From Desulfotignum sp. (GTDB lineage Bacteria > Desulfobacterota > Desulfobacteria > Desulfobacterales > Desulfobacteraceae), in NCBI GenBank assembly GCA_011390695.1, contig JAABRW010000466.1, positions 1 to 7,819 on the forward strand: a stretch of DNA of 7,819 nucleotides. The letters run 5' to 3'. Below are positions 1 to 5,121 of the stretch, in pieces. The translations under genes were made by a program, and so were the position numbers. The stretch's first letter is position 1. The number at the start of each line of letters is the position of its first letter. The notes under the pieces were generated by a model that worked only from the letters and a program-made list of their open reading frames with translations, made no database searches and was not told the DNA's origin.

Positions 1-1248
1 AGCGGGATACCGCTTTTAAACGGGTTCGGCCCACAGAATCTGGCCCATGATCCGGATCTTGTCATTATCGGAAATGCGGTCACCCGGGATAACCCGGAAG
101 CACAGGCTGTGCTGGAGCGCGGTATACCCTATCTGTCCATGCCCCAGGCTGTGAACCGGTTTGTTGCAGCCGGGAAAAAAATTATTCTGGTAACCGGGAC
201 CCACGGCAAGACCACCACTGCATCCATTATGGCACATATCCTTGCAGCAGCCGGACTGGATCCCGGCTTCCTGATCGGCGGCATCCTCAAGGATTACCAG
301 TCCAGCTTCAGGATCGGTGCAGGTGATTACATGGTGATTGAAGGAGATGAGTATGACACAGCCTTTTTTGACAAAGGTCCCAAATTCATGCACTATGACC
401 CTTTTATTACCATTATCACCGGGGTGGAATTTGACCATGCTGATATTTTTAAGGATCTGGACCATGTGAAGACGGTTTTTGCCGGACTGGTTAAAAAAGT
501 GGCGGACAAAAGCCATGTCATCGCTTATAGAGGCAGCCCCCATCTCATGGATGTCCTCAATAATGATGCCAGAAATGTTATCACATACGGAAAGGGTGCA
601 GACTGGTCATTTGCTGCTCCTGTACACCATGATTTTTTTACCCGTGCCCGAATCCAGGGTCCGGACACATCCTATGAAATTGAAACCCGGCTGCAGGGGG
701 AGCACAACCTTCTGAATTTTACAGCCTGCGCAGCTGCAGCCGATATCATTGGTGTAGACACCGCATTGATTCAAACGGCCATGGCCTCTTTTTCCGGTAT
801 CAGGCGCCGCCAGGAAATCCGGGGAGTTAAAAACCGGATCACGGTGATGGATGATTTTGCCCATCACCCGACAGCGGTCAAAGAAACCATTCAGGCGGTC
901 AAGCCCTTTTACAGCAAAGGCCGTGTTATTGCCGTTTTTGAACCCCGTACCAACACCTCCATGCGCACTTTTTTCCAGACCAGCTACCCCCCGGCTTTTA
1001 AGCAGGCTGATCTGGTTTGTATATGCAATCCTTGTGTGAAAAAAAAGATTCCGGAAAACGAACAGCTGTCCCACCAAAAACTGGTTTCAGACATTAACAA
1101 TCTAGGGGTTGAAGCCCATCATTTTGCTGATGTACAAAAGATGCTGGCATTTTTGTCACCCAGGCTTGTCCCGGAAGATCTGATATTGATCATGTCCAAC
1201 GGAGGATTTGATAACATCCATACCAGACTGCTTGAGATGATTAAATGA
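1..1248 (+). CDS. mpl: Murein tripeptide ligase Mpl (5'-truncated by window edge)
   Basis: This is a Mur-ligase family enzyme. Mpl joins recycled L-Ala-gamma-D-Glu-meso-diaminopimelate to UDP-N-acetylmuramate in the cytoplasm, using ATP, to reuse old peptidoglycan. The frame is open from base 1 and 415 residues are visible. Mpl is usually about 450-460 residues, so roughly 40 N-terminal residues, including the first Rossmann glycine loop, lie outside the window. The GTG at 109 is an internal valine, since homology continues upstream of it (IGNAVTRDNPEA). The ATP loop GTHGKTTT is at visible residues 66-73 (nt 196-219). EGDEYDTAFFDK and EFDHADIF follow; these, with FEPRTNTSMRTFF, separate Mpl from MurC. 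DDFAHHPTAVKET is the usual Mur C-terminal-domain motif. The last four bases (ATGA) overlap the next start, so translation is probably coupled. A MurC-like paralogue is the only serious alternative. Confidence 0.93.
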   Translation, partial: SGIPLLNGFGPQNLAHDPDLVIIGNAVTRDNPEAQAVLERGIPYLSMPQAVNRFVAAGKKIILVTGTHGKTTTASIMAHILAAAGLDPGFLIGGILKDYQSSFRIGAGDYMVIEGDEYDTAFFDKGPKFMHYDPFITIITGVEFDHADIFKDLDHVKTVFAGLVKKVADKSHVIAYRGSPHLMDVLNNDARNVITYGKGADWSFAAPVHHDFFTRARIQGPDTSYEIETRLQGEHNLLNFTACAAAADIIGVDTALIQTAMASFSGIRRRQEIRGVKNRITVMDDFAHHPTAVKETIQAVKPFYSKGRVIAVFEPRTNTSMRTFFQTSYPPAFKQADLVCICNPCVKKKIPENEQLSHQKLVSDINNLGVEAHHFADVQKMLAFLSPRLVPEDLILIMSNGGFDNIHTRLLEMIK

Positions 1249-1433
1249 AAAAAAACTGGTATCGCCTTGTCTGTATCGGAATCTGTCATATAGTATTATA
1301 CATCTACATGGTTCCCCGGGTTATTTATCCGTGGTTTGGAAAGCAGGGCGTTGTGATTGCAACCGTTCTGGCCTTGGGGATTTCCATTGCAATTATCGGA
1401 AATGTATGGTTCCGGAAAAAAAAGAGGTATTGA
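1245..1433 (+). CDS. Small two-helix membrane protein, function unknown
   Basis: I do not recognise this 62-residue protein. It has two strongly hydrophobic stretches, about residues 6-24 and 35-56, separated by a short loop with Pro24, Pro29 and Lys33. It ends in a basic tail (RKKKRY). The positive residues at both ends predict a hairpin with both termini in the cytoplasm. Its ATG overlaps the mpl stop as ATGA, and only 13 nt separate its stop from the hemerythrin-like start, so it sits inside a tight three-gene operon. The Shine-Dalgarno sequence is weak (GAG at 1234-1236), which fits translational coupling to mpl. Two cysteines (10 and 14) lie in the first helix as C-x3-C. The overlap and the regular two-helix pattern make it likely to be a real gene, but no function can be given. 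Confidence 0.7.
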   Translation: MKKNWYRLVCIGICHIVLYIYMVPRVIYPWFGKQGVVIATVLALGISIAIIGNVWFRKKKRY

Positions 1434-1446
1434 GGAGATAATAATA

Positions 1447-1887
1447 ATGACACAAGCCGATCTTAAGATCGAATGGGATCCCACATTCAGTGTGGATGTC
1501 CAGGAAATAGATAATCACCAGAAAAAAATGTTTGATCTTTTTAATGAATTGATAGATCTGAAACAAAAAAAAGCGGATCCCAAAGCTGTTGCCAATTTGA
1601 TTTCTGAAATCAATGATTATGGAAAACTGTATTTTTCTGCGGAGGAAAAAATTCTGCGGAAAAGAAAATATCCTGACCGGGAGATCCATTCCAGGGCACA
1701 TCGCCGGTTCATCAGAAGCGCCATCAGCCTGCGACGTGAGATTGCAGAAGATATCGCAAACCTGACCATGGACACTATACTGGAACTGCGAAACTGGCTT
1801 GTGGATCACATTAAAACCAGTGATTCCTTATATGTACCGTTTTTAAGAATTCATCAATATATCGACGACACCATGCAAAAAAATTAA
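1447..1887 (+). CDS. Hemerythrin-like protein with an altered di-iron site
   Basis: This 146-residue protein has the single-domain bacteriohemerythrin layout: IEWDPTFSVDVQEID at residues 8-22, then four helices. Family members bind O2 or sense oxygen or redox state through a cytoplasmic di-iron centre. Ligands that match the family are Glu66, His81, His85, His121 and Asp126, and their spacings (15, 4, 36 and 5) are those of the family. Two expected histidines are missing. The usual D-x-Q-H-K reads D-N-H-Q-K, putting Gln25 at the ligand position with His24 beside it. The usual HFxxEE reads YFSAEE, putting Tyr62 in place of histidine. In hemerythrins these two histidines belong to the same iron. 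I chose ATG 1447, not the in-frame ATG at 1357, because GAGGAG at 1432-1437 is well spaced and homology begins there. Third gene of the mpl operon. Confidence 0.9.
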   Translation: MTQADLKIEWDPTFSVDVQEIDNHQKKMFDLFNELIDLKQKKADPKAVANLISEINDYGKLYFSAEEKILRKRKYPDREIHSRAHRRFIRSAISLRREIAEDIANLTMDTILELRNWLVDHIKTSDSLYVPFLRIHQYIDDTMQKN

Positions 1888-1958
1888 AGAAGAATGCCAT
1901 GTGTGACGATATTGATAATCAGGTTATGGTTAAAGGTGCAATACTAATCTGAAACTAT

Positions 1959-2249
1959 ATGGAAAACATCATGGTATTTGATTATAAAATATTACCGGTT
2001 AAGGACGAAGCCATTGATGCTCCTTACAGGATCCGGGGATTTTCCGAGCGAAGAAGAACTGTCACCCGCAAATTCCGCAGGGACCGGCGAAAAGCCAGGG
2101 CAGACAGAAGGAGCAGTGTAAGAGAAGGCATATTTGTGGAACTTTCCTTTAAAAACAATCGCAGAAAGGGTGTGGACAGAAGAAATGTGTCTGGTGACAG
2201 AAGACAAGCCACCAGAAAGTCCGCTGTATACCCGACATATTCCAGATAA
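1959..2249 (+). CDS. Arginine-rich small protein with DRR repeats, function unknown
   Basis: This 96-residue protein is not one I can name. After a short ordinary N-terminus (about residues 1-25) it is dominated by arginine: 22 of 96 residues. Arg-Arg pairs recur as ERRR (30-33), RDRR (41-44), DRR (49-51), NRR (67-69), DRR (73-75) and DRR (80-82), often 6-7 residues apart. A hydrophobic insert (GIFVELSF, 57-64) divides the two clusters. I see no membrane segment, signal peptide or cysteine. It would be strongly basic, which suits binding RNA, DNA or an acidic partner, but that is inference. Similar DRR-rich short proteins and linkers are, from memory, common in deltaproteobacteria. The start is uncertain: ATG 1971 has a GGA seven bases upstream and may be used instead of ATG 1959. 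A terminator lies 30 bases beyond the stop. Confidence 0.6.
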   Translation: MENIMVFDYKILPVKDEAIDAPYRIRGFSERRRTVTRKFRRDRRKARADRRSSVREGIFVELSFKNNRRKGVDRRNVSGDRRQATRKSAVYPTYSR

Positions 2250-2278
2250 CAAAACAAGCGTAAACAAGGATAACCCCC

Positions 2279-2307
2279 GCAGCACCTTGTAAAAAGGTGC
2301 TGTTTTA
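2279..2307 (+). terminator. Rho-independent terminator after the DRR-rich gene
   Basis: AGCACCTT (2281-2288) pairs perfectly with AAGGTGCT (2294-2301) around a five-base loop. One further C-G pair and a G-T pair extend the stem outward, and GTTTTATATTT follows directly. The T-rich side is on the + strand, so it should end transcription of the arginine-rich gene and probably of the operon from mpl. On the other strand no T-run follows the stem, so it is not a good bidirectional terminator. Confidence 0.85.
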
Positions 2308-2309
2308 TA

Positions 2310-2589
2310 TTTCAGACGTTATCTTCTTTCAATGAAATCCTTTCCCTTTTTATCTTTCAGCAGCAGGGCATGAGAGAATCGCTTTCTGCCATGGACAGTT
2401 TCAGGACTTTATGTGTCCATAAAAAAGGGAATATGGAACATTACAAATTAATCATCTTTGTGAAAAGATTTTGCGCAAGTTTTTTGATTCTGGTATAAGG
2501 GAGCGGTTTTAAAAAAAACTGGTTATGGTCGCTGCCAATGTATCAGGCCTTTTGGCCAGTGAACTGGAAAGCAATACCGCTGATCCGGT
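2310..2589. other. Intergenic region before resB with no convincing gene
   Basis: Between the terminator and resB there is no ORF with a good start and family-like sequence. A 42-codon + strand frame (2370-2498) has only AGGG one base before its ATG and reads like noise. A 7-bp inverted repeat, ATGGACA (2391-2397) and TGTCCAT (2414-2420), has a 16-base loop and no T-run. The right-hand part holds a possible promoter and a short ORF overlapping the resB start, listed separately. Nothing else in the stretch stands out. Confidence 0.6.
2471..2499 (+). promoter_or_regulatory. Possible sigma70-type promoter for resB-ccsA
   Basis: TTGCGC (2471-2476) and TATAAG (2494-2499) are separated by 17 bases, matching the sigma70 consensus at three and five of six positions. 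Transcription would begin near 2506, about 85 nt upstream of resB. A promoter is expected here because a terminator lies upstream and resB starts a new unit. The -35 match is weak, so this is tentative. Confidence 0.4.
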
Positions 2590-2593
2590 GTGA
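2525..2593 (+). CDS. Possible 22-codon leader ORF overlapping the resB start
   Basis: A short frame runs from ATG 2525 to TGA 2591-2593 and encodes 22 residues (MVAANVSGLLASELES, then NTADPV). Its stop overlaps the proposed resB GTG as GTGA. This is the arrangement seen in translational coupling, and resB itself has no close Shine-Dalgarno sequence. However, the ATG of this ORF also lacks a good ribosome binding site: GGGAG at 2499-2503 is about 21 bases away. It could be a coupling peptide or chance. Confidence 0.25.
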   Translation: MVAANVSGLLASELESNTADPV

Positions 2594-3996
2594 AAAAACA
2601 ACCTGACAATGAAAGAAAAAAAGTGAAAAACAAAGACACCATCCCCCGGCAGATATGGGAATTTTTCTGTTCTGTCAAACTGACGGTTTATACCCTGGTA
2701 CTGCTGGCTGTCACTTCCATCATCGGAACAGTGGTGCTCCAGAATGGAACCCCCCGCCAATATATCGATCTTTACGGACAAGGTATGTATAACCTGATAA
2801 AGGTTTTTCATATTGATGATATGTACCATTCCTGGTGGTTTCTGTTGTTACTGGTGCTTTTGTGCATCAACATTGTTGTCTGTTCGGTGGAAAGGCTTTC
2901 ATTGATTTGGAAAATTATTTTTCCAAAACAGATCCGGTTCAATCCTGACCGGTTTTTGCAGACCAAAACAAAACAGACATTTGTTGCGGACCAGGATACA
3001 GATCTTGTGGCTGCAGTTTGTGAAAAATGGCTGTCAAAACAGGTGGGACCTGTGCACAGGCAAAAAGATGACAGCACCCGGATAATGTATGCGGAAAAAG
3101 GGCGGTGGACCCGGCTCGGGGTTTTTGTTGTACATGCCAGTGTGCTTCTATTGCTGCTGGGGGCTCTGATAGGCGCTGTTTTCGGTTTTAAGGCCAATGT
3201 CCGGATTGATGAAGGCGATCAGACCAGGACGGTGTTCACCGCGAAGACAAGAGAACCTGTTCATCTGGATTTTATGATCCGGTGCAATGAATTTGAAGTG
3301 AAATTTTATGATACCGGGGCTCCTGAAGAATTTCGATCCAATCTGACCATAATAGAAGACGGAAACGAGACACTTACCACAGATATCCGGGTCAACCATC
3401 CATTGCGCTACAAAGGGATCAATATATTTCAATCTTCTTACGGGACAGCATCCCCCGGGGCAGCCGCGGTCACTGTTGCGGACAACAACACCGGACAGGA
3501 AATCACCCGTACCATGCAGGTGGGTGAAACCATAGCCCTTCCCGATGATGCAGGCAGTTTCCAGCTCCAGGGATTTTTGCCCCATTTTGATTTCAGGGGC
3601 CGCAACCTGGGTGAGGCCTTTTTCGGCAAGGTGAACCTGAAGGGAAAACAAGAATTCCAGATCGGTCTGCCCATGCAGTTTCCCACCTTTGACAAAATGC
3701 GCAAAGGCAGATTTTCTTTCTTTGTCAAAGAATTTGAAAAAAAATACTATACCGGCCTCCAGGTCACAAAAGATCCGGGCGTATGGTATGTATATGCCGG
3801 TTTTGTTCTCATGATATTTGGTTGCTGGGTGACCTTTTTCATGTCCTACCAGTCTTTTCTCATTGCCCTTTATCCCCTGGATGGCGGTGGCACACGCATC
3901 CATCTGGCAGGCAGGACAAACCGCAGCGCACAGAACCTGAAGCTGAAACTGGCAAAAATGGCAACCCATCTGCAAAATCAATTTAAAAAAGGTTAA
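2590..3996 (+). CDS. resB: ResB/CcsB, System II cytochrome c biogenesis protein
   Basis: ResB works with CcsA in the membrane to bring haem to the outer face and attach it to CXXCH cytochromes. The protein has 468 residues. Four membrane helices are visible: about 30-51, 81-99, 176-198 and 398-420. The third carries His182 (FVVHASVLLLLLG), probably the haem-binding transmembrane histidine known in this family. A large periplasmic domain (about 200-395) sits between helices 3 and 4. It contains the family signatures VNHPLRYKGINIFQSSYG (268-285) and YTGLQVTKDPGVWYVYAG just before helix 4. A basic cytoplasmic tail follows. The GTG start at 2590 is uncertain: it has no nearby ribosome site, and the in-frame GTG at 2623 (codon 12), behind a purine-rich stretch, is a realistic alternative. 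Its TAA shares one base with the ccsA ATG, so the two are co-translated. Confidence 0.95.
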   Translation: MKKQPDNERKKVKNKDTIPRQIWEFFCSVKLTVYTLVLLAVTSIIGTVVLQNGTPRQYIDLYGQGMYNLIKVFHIDDMYHSWWFLLLLVLLCINIVVCSVERLSLIWKIIFPKQIRFNPDRFLQTKTKQTFVADQDTDLVAAVCEKWLSKQVGPVHRQKDDSTRIMYAEKGRWTRLGVFVVHASVLLLLLGALIGAVFGFKANVRIDEGDQTRTVFTAKTREPVHLDFMIRCNEFEVKFYDTGAPEEFRSNLTIIEDGNETLTTDIRVNHPLRYKGINIFQSSYGTASPGAAAVTVADNNTGQEITRTMQVGETIALPDDAGSFQLQGFLPHFDFRGRNLGEAFFGKVNLKGKQEFQIGLPMQFPTFDKMRKGRFSFFVKEFEKKYYTGLQVTKDPGVWYVYAGFVLMIFGCWVTFFMSYQSFLIALYPLDGGGTRIHLAGRTNRSAQNLKLKLAKMATHLQNQFKKG

Positions 3997-4835
3997 TGAA
4001 TATGAACAGTTCCTTTGCATTATCCTCAACCACTTTTATTTATGGACTGGCCACGGTTTTTTATATAGGATCCTTTGCCTTTAAGAAAAAAATGCTGGCA
4101 AAAGCTGGTTTTTTTACACTGGTTACAGGCTTTGTGTTCAATACGGCAGGAATCGGGCTGCGATGGGTGGAATCCTATCAAATGGGGTATGGCCATGCCC
4201 CGTTTTCCAATATGTATGAATCTCTGGTCTTTTTTTCCTGGACCATTGCACTTTTGTTTATTTTTGTGGAACTAAAGTACAAGGAACAGGGGTTCGGCGT
4301 ATTTATTTCTCCTCTGATATTTCTGGCCATTGCCTATGCCTCTTTTGATCCTGGTATCAGCTCGAAAATAAGTCCATTGATCCCTGCGTTGAAAAGTAAC
4401 TGGCTCATTGCCCATGTCATCACCTGCTTTTTGGGATATGCCGGCTTTGCAGTAGCCTTCGGATTCAGCATCATTTATTTTATCAAACCCGGTCAGCCGG
4501 CCAAAGGTGCCATTTCCGGCCGGCTGCCTGCCTGGGAAGTCATTGACGAACTTACCTACCAGATGGTAGTGTTCGGGTTTTTGTTTTTGACCATCGGCAT
4601 TATTACCGGGGCGGTATGGGCCAATTCAGCCTGGGGAAAATACTGGTCCTGGGATCCCAAGGAAACCTGGTCCCTGATCACCTGGTTTGTTTATGCCATC
4701 TTCATGCACCTGCGCCTGATGCGGGGATGGCACAGCCGCAACCTGGCTCTGGTTTCCATTGTGGGCTTTGTGGCGGTGTTGTTCACCTATTTCGGGGTGA
4801 ACTACCTGCTTTCCGGTCTGCACAGTTATGGGTAG
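3996..4835 (+). CDS. ccsA: CcsA/ResC, System II haem exporter and ligase subunit
   Basis: This 279-residue polytopic protein (about eight membrane helices) is the partner of ResB in System II cytochrome c synthase. The tryptophan-rich WWD haem-handling segment is at about residues 208-225 (VWANSAWGKYWSWDPKETW). Conserved histidines are visible at expected spacings. His140 (WLIAHVITCFLGYAGF) and His276 (LLSGLHSYG) match the two external haem-ligand histidines, and His238 (IFMHLRL) matches the transmembrane one. The GHAPFSNMYES segment (66-76) is also typical. The first ATG, 3996, shares a base with the resB stop and has AAGG only a few bases upstream. ATG 4002, two codons later, has better spacing to that AAGG and may be the real start. 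System II is common in deltaproteobacteria with many cytochromes. A long hairpin follows the stop. Confidence 0.95.
   Translation: MNMNSSFALSSTTFIYGLATVFYIGSFAFKKKMLAKAGFFTLVTGFVFNTAGIGLRWVESYQMGYGHAPFSNMYESLVFFSWTIALLFIFVELKYKEQGFGVFISPLIFLAIAYASFDPGISSKISPLIPALKSNWLIAHVITCFLGYAGFAVAFGFSIIYFIKPGQPAKGAISGRLPAWEVIDELTYQMVVFGFLFLTIGIITGAVWANSAWGKYWSWDPKETWSLITWFVYAIFMHLRLMRGWHSRNLALVSIVGFVAVLFTYFGVNYLLSGLHSYG
4494..4526. repeat. Inverted repeat inside ccsA
   Basis: CAGCCGGCC (4494-4502) and GGCCGGCTG (4518-4526) are perfect 9-bp inverted arms around a 15-base loop. They lie within the segment of ccsA encoding the loop GQPAKGAISGRLPA between two membrane helices, about residues 166-179. The GC-rich arms could form a hairpin in the mRNA. 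No function is shown, and it may simply follow from codon choice. Confidence 0.5.
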
Positions 4836-4850
4836 AACCCTGGAGTCAAA

Positions 4851-4899
4851 AATACTTTCACATCCATTTTCAACCCATGAAAATGGATGTGAAAGTATT
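4851..4899 (+). terminator. 22-bp perfect hairpin after ccsA, probable terminator
   Basis: The arms 4851-4872 and 4878-4899 are perfectly complementary over 22 bases, with a five-base loop (ACCCA). The hairpin begins 15 bases after the ccsA stop. The stem is AT-rich and unusually long and perfect for a terminator. Instead of an immediate T-run it is followed by ACGG and then a pyrimidine-rich stretch (about 4904-4935) with several runs of T. Its place between two operons fits termination or protection of the 3' end. A palindromic repeat or an insertion remnant is the alternative. Confidence 0.7.
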
Positions 4900-4953
4900 A
4901 CGGCCTCCCTTTTTCCCTCCTTTTATCTTCCTTTATACCCGCCTCATTTTATC

Positions 4954-4982
4954 TTGACAACAAATTCAGATATTACTATAGA
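4954..4982 (+). promoter_or_regulatory. Promoter for the qrc operon (TTGACA-17-TATAGA)
   Basis: A perfect -35 box TTGACA (4954-4959) is followed after 17 bases by TATAGA (4977-4982), four of six matches to the -10 consensus. An overlapping TAGAAT (4979-4984) matches five of six but with 19-base spacing. It lies between the ccsA hairpin and qrcA, as expected for the qrc operon. Transcription would begin near 4989, leaving a leader of about 130 nt. Confidence 0.6.
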
Positions 4983-5010
4983 ATAACGCGATTATGCTGT
5001 TTGGAACTGA

Positions 5011-5041
5011 TTGCAGCCGACCCGAGCTGTGTCGGATGCAA
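5011..5041 (+). promoter_or_regulatory. Hairpin in the predicted qrcA leader
   Basis: TTGCA and CCGAC (5011-5015, 5017-5021) pair with GTCGG and TGCAA (5031-5035, 5037-5041), ten base pairs interrupted by one G-A mismatch, around a nine-base loop. An A-rich stretch follows on the + strand, so it is not a terminator in this direction. It may be a leader RNA structure controlling qrcA. I do not recognise it as a known riboswitch class. Confidence 0.4.
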
Positions 5042-5091
5042 AAAAATAATATAGGTCCGGGTGGGTGCCTGGATAAAATGGTTATAGTAAA

Positions 5092-5116
5092 CATCAACAT
5101 TTTAACATTGATGGAG
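5092..5116 (+). promoter_or_regulatory. Small inverted repeat touching the qrcA ribosome binding site
   Basis: CATCAA (5092-5097) and TTGATG (5108-5113) are inverted arms with a ten-base loop. The right arm touches the Shine-Dalgarno GGAG (5113-5116), which lies five bases before the qrcA ATG at 5122. Pairing could partly hide the ribosome site. The spacing does not fit an FNR box (TTGAT-N4-ATCAA), whose half-sites have the opposite order. Confidence 0.35.
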
Positions 5117-5121
5117 TTTTC

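Noticed and set aside
16..543. A 175-codon open frame on the minus strand within mpl
   Set aside because: It lies opposite a strongly conserved Mur-ligase frame and shows no recognisable domain; it is an antisense shadow.
1357..1446. Longer hemerythrin start at ATG 1357, adding 30 residues
   Set aside because: The extra part lies inside the small membrane protein gene, does not resemble hemerythrin, and ATG 1447 has a well-placed GAGGAG.
2370..2498. A 42-codon + strand ORF in the gap before resB
   Set aside because: Its only ribosome-site-like sequence is one base from the ATG, and the product resembles nothing I know; the frame also overlaps the proposed promoter.
3148..4029. A 293-codon minus-strand frame opposite resB
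   Set aside because: Long, but it mirrors the conserved resB frame, reads as low-quality sequence with no domain, and has no sensible start context.
5092..5113. FNR/CRP-type operator upstream of qrcA
   Set aside because: The half-sites CATCAA and TTGATG are in the reverse order and ten bases apart, not the TTGAT-N4-ATCAA layout.
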